Source of the DNA: Larix sibirica
Taxonomy: Eukaryota > Streptophyta > Pinopsida > Pinales > Pinaceae
Assembly: GCA_004151065.3 (NCBI GenBank)
Contig: NWUY0300003521.1
Span: 49,528 to 59,994, forward strand
Direction of reading: 5' to 3'
Length of the DNA stretch: 10,467 nucleotides
A program made the translations under genes and the position numbers. Positions 1 to 7,407 of this stretch are shown one piece after another. Each line of letters begins with the position of its first letter. Within the stretch, counting starts at the first letter, position 1. The notes under the pieces are model-generated. The model was not told the DNA's origin. It saw only the letters and a list, made by a program, of their open reading frames with translations, and searched no databases.

Positions 1-340
1 AAGTTGACCTAGTCAAGTCGACTGTAACATAATAACTAAATTTGGTTAGGAAGATATGGATTGTAATTAATGAGTAATTGGTTGTATTGCATCTATATAA
101 GTAATCGCTATGTAATAAAGTGTGAGTGTAGCATGATCTAATGAAGTATGATTTGTGGTCTAGAAAATCACAGTTGTAAACTCTTGTTATGAGTGTTTGA
201 TTAATAAATGAGTGAATGCTCACATGTTTGCTGGTTTTTCCTAGGAGAGGGGTTTCCAGGGTAATTTTTGTGTAATGTGTCGATCTGTTATGTGCCATTG
301 TTTTATGCTTAATTGTGTTTAACTATATGAATCAATTTGC
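1..340 (+). other. non-coding stretch with LTR-like signals, possible LTR remnant
   Basis: No coding sequence is visible. There is a TATA-like box (CTATATAAG, 93-101), an AATAAA polyadenylation-like hexamer (203-208), and then a distinctive block with a TTTTTCC run and GGGGTTTCC (about 233-258) followed by T/G-rich sequence. This order of TATA, AATAAA and a 'TTTTCC...GGGTTTCC' block followed by TGTGT-rich sequence is reminiscent of the R/U5 part of plant Copia-type LTRs. That resemblance is from general familiarity, not an alignment. No matching second LTR, target-site duplication or primer-binding site was found. It could equally be unrelated intergenic DNA. Confidence 0.25.
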
Positions 341-480
341 CAACCTATCTTAATCAGTATTAAGAACCAACAATATTCATCTACTCAAAATATTTATGCA
401 CCCCAAGATTTATGTACATAAAATTTCCCTAACTTGGATGTACACGCAACCCTTCAAATATTTAGATAGGTTAAACCAAA
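341..480. other. non-coding, nothing recognised
   Basis: AT-rich sequence just upstream of the RNase H remnant. If the retroelement were complete, reverse transcriptase would lie here, but none of its motifs is visible in any frame. The element is therefore truncated, or rearranged, at about position 481. Confidence 0.5.
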
Positions 481-732
481 GATAAATCCATTTCCGAGGC
501 CTTGGCATTAACTGTCGTTCATGCAGTACAAATGCTTAGGCAATACATCATCCTAAGAAGAACAACCATTGTTGCATATGTCAATCCATTTCAACATATC
601 TTGTCTCGACAGGTTGTTGGTGGAAAGTATAATAAATGGACAGTTATTCTTCAAGAGTTTGAACTAGGTTTTGCATTAGCCAAATCTAAGAAATCCTTAT
701 ATTTTTCCGAGTTAATGTTAGAACTTACCTAA
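481..732 (+). pseudogene. RNase H domain fragment of gypsy pol
   Basis: This is the C-terminal half of the Ty3/gypsy RNase H that normally follows reverse transcriptase and digests RNA in the RNA:DNA hybrid. The frame opens upstream of the first ATG (502): codons from 481 read DKSISEALAL, where the conserved glutamate region of this domain is expected. It then runs through LRQYI, NPFQHILSR, GGKYNKW and LQEFEL to the basic AKSKKS tail, ending at TAA 730-732. The domain's N-terminal part and the whole reverse transcriptase are missing. The ATG at 502 is not a true start, since this is an internal piece of a polyprotein. The TAA is not the natural end either, because homology carries on in another frame. 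Confidence 0.8.
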
Positions 733-957
733 GATGGTGTGGGGATAGTGGAAATGAATCATTTCCATATGAACATATTTCCCTCATTATCTCAGAAGAC
801 CCTTGGTATGGAAGCATCCTAATTTACCTACAAACCCTACAAACCCAAAGGGTCTATACTCAGTCTTCTAATGAGGAAATACATAAAATCCGTCACCAAT
901 AAAGACATTATGTCATTATTGGATACATGTTATATCATCGAGGGAATTATACTATCC
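723..957 (+). pseudogene. pol linker between RNase H and integrase, frameshifted
   Basis: Frame 3 from 723 reads an acidic linker and then SEDPWYGSILIYLQTL (792-839), the segment that typically joins RNase H to the integrase zinc finger in this polyprotein family. It continues through NEEIHKIRHQ, a TAA at 900-902, and HYVIIGYMLYHRG. The frame then changes to frame 1 before LTHEDAEKVL (970-999). Two net frameshifts therefore bracket this piece. No separate enzymatic role is assigned. Confidence 0.7.
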
Positions 958-2052
958 TAAATATGTTGCTTAACCCATGAGGATGCAGAGAAAGTGCTTA
1001 GTGATTGAAATGGTGTAGCTTATGGTAGTCATTTATCTGGGATTGCTACAACCCAACAGATTTTGCATGTGGGATATTTCTGGCCCTCAATTTTCAAAGA
1101 CTGTGTTGAAGTAGATAAGAAATGATACCCTTGTTGTAAATTTACCAGGAAAATGTGCGTGCATCCTACTTTGCTCTACCCTTTTATCACCATTGGTCCC
1201 TTCACAAAATGGGGGATAGATTTCACAACTTGTAACCCAACATCGATGAGTGGCCATAAATACATTATTGTGGTTGTCGACTACTTTATTAAGTTTGAAT
1301 TCATGCCTACCTTCAAATGCGACAGTGAAACTGCAACACATTTTGTGTTTAATCAAATCATATCTCTTTTTGGTATACCTAGGGAGATTGTCACTGATAA
1401 TGGCAGTCACTTTTCAAACAAAATGATGACAGAGCTGGCTAAGAAACTTGGTTTCCGAAAATATTTATCCTCACCTTTCTACCCTCAAGCTAATGCTCAA
1501 TTAGATGGGGTCAATAAGTCCTTGAAAACCACGATCGAAAGGAAGGTGAGTAGGAATAGGAACAATTGGCATATAACGATTTACCAATCTTTGTAGGCAT
1601 ATCGAACCTATATCAAAACTATGACAGGATTTGCTCCTTTCCATCATGTACATGAAGTAGAATCTATGTTACCTGTTGAGTGTAAAATCGCATCTTTAAA
1701 GTTAGATATAGAGCTCTTACTAGATACCTCCCAATTAGAAGAATGTTTATTATACTTAGAACAATTAGATGAGCATAGAAGGGATGAAATTACAACTAAC
1801 GAATCACATAAGAAACATGTGAAGTCTGAGTATGACAAATCTGTCCATCCCCGTGTCTACTCTGGAGGATATACGGTGCTTCTCTATGACCAACAACATG
1901 ACGATATAAGGCCTAGTAAGTTCAATTCAATGTGGCTTGGTCCTTACATCATAAAGCAAGTGTTAAATAAGGTAGCTTATGAGCTAGAGGATTTTTAGGG
2001 GAACATTCTAAGGCCTGGAAATGGGCTCTATCTAAGGAGGTATTATGCCTAG
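958..2052 (+). pseudogene. Ty3/gypsy integrase remnant (zinc finger, D,D35 core, GPY/F)
   Basis: Frame 1 holds all three integrase parts. Zinc finger: the second His survives in YGSHLSG (1030-1032), the first His is lost next to TGA 1006-1008, the first Cys position is TGA 1123-1125, and the second Cys survives (1132-1134). Core: the first Asp lies in KWGIDF (1219-1221) and the second in VTDNGSHF (1396-1398), with 58 residues between. The third acidic position follows after 35 residues in NAQLDGVNKSL and is Asp (1504-1506) where the family has Glu. C-terminus: GPY (1939-1947) and the family-typical end NGLYLRRYYA. TAG 1594-1596 falls where a conserved Trp is expected before AYRTY. TAG 1996-1998 is a second late nonsense codon. 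The domain is unmistakable but dead. Confidence 0.88.
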
Positions 2053-2180
2053 ACCTATGGGTTTGGGTATAATCCATTTGTACTAGTTGTATAATAAGTA
2101 GCTTAGATTGCTTTGTATTTTTATGTTTTTGATTAGTATTGGCCGTCGCTCATTGTGATGTGTATTTCGATTGACATATG
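2053..2180 (+). other. spacer between integrase and second RNase H
   Basis: About 130 bases with no recognisable domain. In the living element this may have been the leader of a separate ORF, or a read-through linker. The start of the following RNase H module cannot be fixed because no clear ATG context remains. Confidence 0.4.
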
Positions 2181-2602
2181 TCATCAGTTGCACCTATGTT
2201 TGCGGGATACACAGATGGATCTTGTCATCACACTCTGAACTTAACTTCGGCTTCTTGGGTAATCTATAATCTTGCATGCTAGATTGTTAGTTCTGGTGGA
2301 GTGTCTTTGGTTCTGGCTACTAACAATATCATTGAATATAGTGTTATGGTTGAGTTACTATTGGAGCCAATTTCACTTTAAATACAATAGTTAACTATCC
2401 ACCTTGACTAACAACTGGTTGTGTCATAGTTAAATGGTGTTTACTCTATTCGTCATCCTACATTATTATGCAAGTTTATGACGGTGCATCTTCTTGATGC
2501 CAGTTTGAATTCATTGCATATGTTCATGTGCCAAGAAGATTAAATTCGATTTTTGATACATTAGCCAACTATGTATTGGATAGACATTTGACACATGATT
2601 GA
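2181..2602 (+). pseudogene. archaeal-type RNase H (aRNH) remnant downstream of integrase
   Basis: A second RNase H domain, distinct from the one in pol. Frame 3 reads GYTDGS with the first catalytic Asp (2214-2216), then ATNNIIEYS with the Glu (2334-2336), then an LD motif with the second Asp (2406-2408) followed by QLVV, LNGVYSIRHP and LL. The frame slips to frame 2 between about 2500 and 2516, where VHVPRRLNSIFDTLANYVLD supplies the last Asp (2555-2557). It ends at TGA 2600-2602. All four acidic positions are recognisable, but TAG 2280, TAA 2379, TAG 2388, TAA 2409 and TAG 2427 (first base given) interrupt it. The ATNN..EY and DTLANYVL type motifs fit the archaeal-like RNase H group acquired by plant Tat elements. 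It would help remove RNA during reverse transcription. Confidence 0.8.
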
Positions 2603-2812
2603 AAGAAAGCAAAAATAAAATGTACAAATTATAAATAGGCCAATAAAAAGATTCCATCATTAATATAAAAGTAGTGTCATCAAGTACAAAAAGTATGAAT
2701 CATCACACAAAATAGGGACCCTGGCCCTCAATGATGCATATATATTTGACAAGTTCAAAATATCTACTATGGAATCTAAGAGCAAAAAACGAAAAGGATG
2801 GAATCAATCCTC
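2603..2812. other. non-coding gap between two convergent pseudogenes
   Basis: A/T-rich stretch between the sense-strand aRNH stop (2602) and the antisense PMD stop (2813). The two genes converge here, so both their 3' ends and termination signals would be expected in this interval. AATAAA-like A-rich strings are present on the + strand around 2615-2650. No domain is visible. Confidence 0.4.
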
Positions 2813-4040
2813 TCACTCCGTTGACTCTCTATAATATATGACAGATGTATCAACTTGCCTGATTAGTTTGATCCATTGAGCATGAACCCCTATCACCTGC
2901 TGCCACATAGCCTTTGATAGGTGATCAATTCGGCTAGCAGGGATACCATGGGTAAGTCCCCAAAGGTTCTCCTCATCAGAATTTAGGGTAACCTCTGCTC
3001 CCTCCCCCACTCGAGGCTCATGTTGTCGTAAAGATAGGTGACCAATAGGGTGCTATGGTCCAACATCTACATCATGGTAAAATTTTTTCGTTTGGATTGT
3101 ACACATAAATATTTCCTCTTTCATTGTTTCAAATATTTTAAAAAAAATGAAATATAAGAAAAGCATTACTCACCAATCCTATCCCAAGAAGATTCAAGAG
3201 GAAGCACTAGGTCTGGATCTCCCCTGAAATCCATCCCTATATATGGGAACTCCTTGATGGTCGAGAGCTTCCTACACCACCACCTGAGGTACTCATCACC
3301 AAAAGGACTAGTAGTTGATCCTCTTCCCAACTAGTACAATAAAATAGTACATTGGGTCATTTGAGGATCTATAGGATCTAGGGGTGGTAATGAAACTTGT
3401 GGGCTCATCGTTAGAAGCCTCTCAAAGAAAAATGATTCTAGAATGCTTCCGTAGCCAAAGTTTTTTTTTCTTTCCACTCTTGCAGTCAATAAGTTGACTC
3501 TTCATACTAATCAAAAAACTGATGCACCAGTAAAAAAGTTTAGGTATAAAGTACTCTACCCCAATGTGCATGAAGCTTCTTGAAGCTAAATGTTATGCTG
3601 CAGAACCCACCACTCTAGTGATCATGGCCAATATTAATTTCAAAGGGAAACTTTCAAAGTTCACTTTTAAGAACCTATGTACCCAAATTTTGTGTCCCTA
3701 CTACAAAAAAGGTGTTCACATATTCTTAGATTGCGAGGACATCCTCCCCCTGGGTCATACCTTTAAGGTTCATTGGTGCTCCTCTTCAGGAGAGCCCAAT
3801 AAAGAAATAGATGCCATTTATAGTGAGCTCTAATACTTCCCCTTTGATAATGAAACACCATGTTCTGGGTCCCAGTAGTGGATGAGTATTTGAGGCAAGC
3901 CCTTTTGAGCCCTCATATTAGAAACTCCAAAAACATTTGAGCAATCCACACCAAAGAAGGAAATTAAGAGTTAAAGGATATCCTAAAGCATCACGGTGAA
4001 GGTCTTCATGCTCGCACTCTCTCCATACAATAGCCATATG
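2813..4040 (-). pseudogene. plant mobile domain (PMD) protein pseudogene, antisense, two exons
   Basis: The minus strand reads, from high to low coordinates: an N-terminal piece from ATG 4035-4037 (MAIVWRECEHEDLHRDALGY), a frame-shifted piece from 3928 (GVSNMRAQKG, ILIHYWDPEHG), then LTINGIYFFIGLS (from 3824) with TGA 3786-3788 followed by RGAP. After this come FYWC and MKSQLIDCKSG (about 3531-3470), NFGYGSILESFFFER (3462-3418) and FPYIGMDFRGDPDLVLPLES. These are hallmarks of the PMD domain, a plant protein domain found in nuclear genes and in transposons. An intron separates the last exon (from 3066), which ends at TGA 2813-2815. Further stops lie at 3726, 3675, 3654, 3615, 3331 and 3053 (lowest coordinate given), plus several frameshifts. 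Its molecular role is not established. The family call comes from remembered motif patterns; no database search was possible. Confidence 0.72.
3067..3173 (-). other. probable phase-1 spliceosomal intron in antisense PMD gene
   Basis: On the minus strand the exon ends ...AGGATTG, then GTGAGT begins at 3173 (a perfect plant donor). The 107-base stretch is T/A-rich and ends GATGTAG, with the AG at 3068-3067. Joining 3174 to 3066 keeps the reading frame (DRIG then DVGP) and links SSWDRIG to the second exon HPIGHLSLRQHEPR. In a reverse-transcribing element, an intron survives only if the gene is antisense to the genomic RNA. That fits this gene's orientation. Confidence 0.65.
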
Positions 4041-4235
4041 TCTACAAAAATAGAAAGAGATGAGAAAATACCTGAAACTAATAGAAGCTCGATTGGTAAC
4101 CCGATGGCTCCGTAATCAACAATTGAAGAGATAGGGCACAACATCTCCAAAAGGTAAAATGATGGTAAAACTGAATTATAAATTATTTATTTATATCAAA
4201 ATTATTAACTGCTTTTGTACAATTTTAACCAAGGT
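4041..4235. other. non-coding, possible upstream region of the PMD gene
   Basis: This lies 5' of the antisense gene and contains A/T-rich sequence (around 4170-4200), but no definite promoter. A further minus-strand reading from 4041 to about 4130 is partly open, and I could not tell whether it is coding. An LTR boundary of the retroelement may fall in or beyond this interval. Confidence 0.35.
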
Positions 4236-4249
4236 TTGACAATTGTCAA
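4236..4249. repeat. 14-bp perfect palindrome TTGACAATTGTCAA
   Basis: The sequence equals its own reverse complement. Each half contains TTGAC, the core bound by WRKY transcription factors in plants, so it could be a paired W-box in an LTR-type promoter. Chance occurrence in AT-rich DNA is also possible. Confidence 0.4.
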
Positions 4250-4613
4250 TTGATACTGATGCCATGTTGCTTAGTGTTTGACTAATTTGGATAGGAAATC
4301 AAGTACGGAGGATCATTTTGTTTATACGATGGTCCAATTAAAAGGTTTGTGTCGCTAAACTGGCATATAGGGTATATCATTTCCATAATGCATGATTTGT
4401 ATCAATCCCGTCATTATGTTCACACCTCGGGATCACAACACATGGAAGTGTGACATTAGACCTCTATTGGTGAAGCGAGTGGGATATAAGTCCCTTATTT
4501 ATAGATCAATGTGTTTTTTAATCCAATGTTTACTAAGTTGTTAACCTATGGGTGCTTGCATGGAGTTGATGGCCGAAAAAATGGCAATGGGGAATTCAAG
4601 AATGTGCTCATTT
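4250..4613. other. non-coding, possible 3' non-coding region or LTR of the retroelement
   Basis: No ORF or domain is seen. The stretch is less A/T-simple than its surroundings. It has a short inverted pair GGGA...TCCC at 4481-4494 and a TATTTATAG string near 4496-4504 that could be a TATA element. By position it is where the 3' LTR of the Ty3/gypsy element should begin. No matching 5' LTR is inside the window, so this cannot be confirmed. Confidence 0.3.
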
Positions 4614-4633
4614 AGGAACATGCACATGTTCCT
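4614..4633. repeat. 20-bp near-palindrome AGGAACATGCACATGTTCCT
   Basis: Differs from its own reverse complement only at the two central positions. It sits about 100 bases outside the detectable left end of the large inverted repeat, among several CATGTGC/GCACATG-like strings. Confidence 0.5.
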
Positions 4634-4639
4634 TTTACA

Positions 4640-4680
4640 ATAGGCTTGGCGCCTTTCGAACTATCACATAGGCTTGGTGC
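4640..4680 (+). repeat. short direct repeat ATAGGCTTGGYGC, two copies
   Basis: ATAGGCTTGGCGC at 4640-4652 and ATAGGCTTGGTGC at 4668-4680, 28 bases apart with one mismatch. It lies next to the left end of the foldback element. Function unknown. Confidence 0.6.
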
Positions 4681-4820
4681 TTTAGGAATTTTCCAAATAA
4701 ACATTCACAAGAATGCATATGTACTTTACAAATGCACATGTGCTAATAATACATGCGTTTTCTAAAACATATGTGCTTTATTTTTAATATACAAAATATT
4801 TTAGTAATTTTTTCATACCT

Positions 4821-4882
4821 TTCTACCTTGACATAAGTTTTTGGAGTTCTTTAGTTCATTGGAAAGGTCTTGAGTATATCTA
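4821..4882 (+). repeat. outer inverted-repeat block, left copy
   Basis: Reverse complement of 9802-9863 with no gaps and eight differences. It lies in the A/T-rich terminal zone outside the 180-bp units, so it belongs to the arm's terminus and not to the subrepeat. Confidence 0.9.
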
Positions 4883-4936
4883 GATATTTATATTTTTGTT
4901 ATGTTTCTAACTTTTTGTTTTTATTTTTATTTTTTA

Positions 4937-5015
4937 AAAAGAATATAAAATGAATGTTTTTTCCATGATTGATACCTCAAAATACCACATAGTCCCTCTA
5001 ATGAGGAAATTTGGC
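4937..5015 (+). repeat. second inverted-repeat block, left copy
   Basis: Reverse complement of 9670-9748 with no gaps and twelve differences. It spans the join between the terminal zone and the first 180-bp unit (it ends in ATTTGGC, the start of the unit landmark). That shows the join itself is conserved in both arms. Confidence 0.9.
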
Positions 5016-5710
5016 ATTCAATGGTAATTTTGGTGTTCTTAGGGGGATTTTAACATGAAGGATATGTTTCATCGATTTGCTCATTGTAAGGGGAACAAAA
5101 CAAGGGAATTAGGCCCCAATTGAAGCTTCTAGGGCTCATCAGCCATGAACAAGGCTTCAAACTATCACATGGGCCCTAAAAGGGGATATTTGGCCTCCAA
5201 ATTGAGTATGGTTCCTCCTCTACAACCTTTAATAGTAGGGATGGGTATAAAGGACTTAACAATGGGCATGGGAGGACACTAAGGCCCTTAGGCCCTAAAT
5301 TAAGTGTCTAGGCACCAGGGACCATGGACAAGGCCTTAAACCAGAAAATATGCATTGTGTAGGAGGTCATTATCCTTGGAGTGGGATATGGGTGCCAATA
5401 TGAGATTTCATGCACTAGGGATGGGTATTAGACCATGCATGGAGAATAAATTGAGGGAATCAGGCCTTAACATAATATTATTGAGTTAAATTATGGGCCA
5501 TGATCAAGTCCATGAACCATAACATACATCCTTTAAAGTGGATCTTTGGAATACAAGTTGGATATGGGAAAAGTCAAGATTTTTTCCACTGTGGGATGGG
5601 TCTGAAGGCCTTGACTAGAGACACATGAGGAAAACAAGGACCTTACACCATAAATGGATCTCTAATTGGACACGTGAACAATCAAGAGTTTTTCCACAGA
5701 GGGTTGGATC

Positions 5711-5959
5711 TCAAATCCTTAACCATGATTGGGGGAGGAAAATAAGGTCCTTCATTTCTAAATTAATATTATATGTCTTGTGGGACATGAAATATTTATC
5801 AAACCATTGCAAAACCCCTCTAGAAAGTACCTTTGTCTTTAAGTGGGATTTGAGTACACTTATAAGGTTTTGCACACAAGAGATGGCTTTTGGGACTTTT
5901 GGCCAAAATGAGGCTTCTAGATTTTTGGTCCTTGAACAAGGTCTCAAACCACTATACAT
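5711..5959. repeat. variant subrepeat in the left arm
   Basis: Reverse-strand translation of this segment and forward translation of 8318-8578 share short strings (SHKTY.IN, LSQSW or LPQSW, ASFW.K.P.AIS.VQNL). The similarity reflects DNA homology between the arms. This segment replaces the usual TTGACCATGG landmark, leaving a gap of about 320 bases between landmarks in each arm. Confidence 0.6.
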
Positions 5960-6515
5960 ACCCTAATCATTTGCCTCTTGGTGGGAGATATGCACCATTA
6001 AAATATTTTATGTACTTATCATGGACCTTAGGTCTTTGACCATGATCGATGAAGGAAAAAATGGTCATATGATCAATATTAGTTTTGTAGGGATCATAAA
6101 CTTGAGATATGGGCACCATTAGAAATATTTAGACACAATGGATGGGTCTAGAGACCTTGACCAAGATCATGTGAGAAAATAAAAAGTATTAGGAGTTAAA
6201 TGAATCTTTTAATGTTCATGAGCCATTGACGATTTCTCAAAATGTTATAGAGTCCCTTTATAGGTGATATTTGGCCTTCAATTGGGATATGTGTTCCATT
6301 GGGAGGTTCTTTGCACCAAGGGTGGGTCTCTAGGTCTTGACCATGGTAAGGATAAAAAATAAAGGAGCAGAAGTCATATATAAATATTTTGAGGATCCAG
6401 TTCATGGATATCTCCTTGAAGCACCACACATGCCCTCTAAAAATGATCTTTGATATTTAAGTGAGGATATGGATACCTATTGCAGGTTTTTATACTAAGG
6501 AAGGATCCAAAGATT

Positions 6516-6529
6516 TTGACCATGGTCTA
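6516..6529. repeat. unit palindrome TTGACCATGGTCTA (left arm example)
   Basis: One copy of the recurring palindromic landmark, one base from the perfect form. Another left-arm copy (TTGACCATGGTAAG) starts at 6337. Confidence 0.7.
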
Positions 6530-6970
6530 GTAGGGAAACAAGAGCTAGATGACATAAATGAATATTTCAGGGTTCATGGGACAAAGGGAAGTCTTGAACC
6601 ATTGCACACACCTTTAGAGGGAAAATTTAGCTACCAACTGGGATACATACACCATTAGGAGAATTTGTTCACCAGAGATGATCCTTAAGGCCTTATCCAT
6701 GGTTATATGGGAGGCATTGCAAGGTTTTCCACACTATATAGTTCTCGAGACACTACCCATGGTCTAAGGATAAAAACCACATAAAAACCAACGTCTTAGG
6801 GACTAAAATATATTTTTATGGTTCATGGACTATGCATAGGATCCAAAACCACCACACAAGCCTTGTAAATGGAATCTTAAGTCCACAAGTATAGTATGGA
6901 CACCATAATGAAGTTTGACATGCTAGAGATTAGTATGAGGGACCTAACCATGGCCTAAGGAAAACCTTTA

Positions 6971-7214
6971 GAGTCTTACGGACAACAACATAACATTTTT
7001 TTAATATCTTCATATAATATAATGATTAAAAGATTAAATTATGCTAAGATATGAGTGTTTTACAGTGAGAAACTACAGTCTCAATGCCTTAGTCTATCTA
7101 TTTACCATCTAAGGAAAAGGTGAATATTCTTGCGAATAGACCATTCATAATTTTGAGTGGCTTTCTAACAACACTGTCATCAGTTGGAATGATAACATGA
7201 AATATAGAGGTGGA
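6971..7214. other. central spacer (loop) between the inverted arms
   Basis: About 245 bases, A/T-rich in its first part, without the 180-bp landmark and without an obvious inverted partner. It contains no long ORF. In a foldback element this is where a cargo or transposase gene would sit, and none is seen. The right boundary is taken just before a string shared with 6800-6830 in reverse complement (near 7222). Confidence 0.55.
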
Positions 7215-7395
7215 ACAAATAACCATGAACCCTAAAAATATATTTTAATCCCCATTGGTTGTCCTTAGACCATGGTCAAGGCCTCGAGACCAATATGTAG
7301 TGTGCCAAACCTCTTAATGGAATCCATTATTATTATACTTGTGGAGTAATGATTCCATTTACAAGGCTTATGTGGTGGCTTCGAACCCTACCCAT

Positions 7396-7407
7396 GGTCC
7401 ATGGACC
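7396..7407. repeat. 12-bp perfect palindrome GGTCCATGGACC
   Basis: Self-complementary. It lies within a unit near the inner end of the right arm. Related GTTCATGGAC strings occur in other units, so this is part of a second degenerate palindromic landmark of the subrepeat. Confidence 0.6.

Larger units (their letters stand above)
481..2052 (+). pseudogene. pol: Ty3/gypsy pol remnant: RNase H C-terminal part, linker, integrase
   Basis: In a live element this polyprotein would degrade the RNA template (RNase H) and insert the cDNA into the nuclear genome (integrase). Translation from 481 in frame 1 gives the end of the RNase H domain (motifs EALAL, NPFQHILSR, KWTVILQEFEL). The frame moves to frame 3 at about 723-732, where the linker motif SEDPWYGSILIYLQTL is read, and returns to frame 1 at about 940-960. 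Integrase then runs to the natural end (NGLYLRRYYA, TAG 2050-2052). Internal stops in the locally correct frame are TAA 900-902, TAA 958-960, TGA 1006-1008, TGA 1123-1125, TAG 1594-1596 and TAG 1996-1998. It cannot make a functional protein. The family call is firm because motif order, spacing and the C-terminus all agree. Confidence 0.88.
481..4040 (+). mobile_element. 5'-truncated Ty3/gypsy retrotransposon (Tat-like) with antisense PMD gene
   Basis: Three decayed coding modules lie in an order that makes sense for one element: RNase H and integrase (481-2052, +), a second archaeal-type RNase H (2181-2602, +), and a plant mobile domain gene on the other strand (about 4,040 to 2813). RNase H before integrase marks Ty3/gypsy rather than Copia order, and the GPY/F end of the integrase agrees. 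A dual RNase H and extra ORFs between pol and the 3' LTR are known features of plant Tat-lineage elements. Gag, protease and reverse transcriptase are absent upstream. No LTR pair, primer-binding site or polypurine tract could be set with confidence, so the outer limits are those of the recognisable coding remains. Stops and frameshifts in every module indicate an old, inactive copy. Confidence 0.8.
4720..6970 (+). repeat. left arm of the large inverted repeat
   Basis: It begins with an A/T-rich terminal zone (to about 4,960) and then enters an array of degenerate units of about 180 bp. The unit landmark, a GGATGGGTCT-like string followed by CTTGACCATG, recurs near 5239, 5411, 5591, 5703, 6020, 6138, 6313, 6500, 6672, 6750 and 6930. 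A second landmark, GATATTTGGCC-like, lies between them. Most spacings are 170-190 bp, and shorter ones indicate partial units. ORFs on either strand are short and follow the repeat rather than any protein family, so I regard the arm as non-coding. Confidence 0.7.

Noticed and set aside
1087-1410. 107-residue minus-strand ORF
   Set aside because: It is antisense to the integrase zinc finger and core, which are clearly coded on the + strand.
1644-1838. 64-residue minus-strand ORF
   Set aside because: It is antisense to the integrase C-terminal part.
2813-3010. independent 65-residue minus-strand gene
   Set aside because: It is the end of exon 2 of the PMD pseudogene. The reading continues upstream past TAG 3053-3055 to the splice acceptor at 3067.
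3564-3833. 89-residue + strand ORF
   Set aside because: It overlaps the minus-strand PMD pseudogene, whose motifs are recognisable. This frame shows no family and is an antisense shadow.
5625-5966. 113-residue + strand ORF with an overlapping minus-strand ORF (5711-5959)
   Set aside because: Both lie inside the left repeat arm. Their similarity to translations of 8214-8578 follows DNA homology of the arms. Neither has a recognisable domain.
6196-6658. short ORFs on both strands (6196-6429 minus, 6461-6658 plus)
   Set aside because: They are repeat-derived, unsupported by any motif, and follow the 180-bp units.
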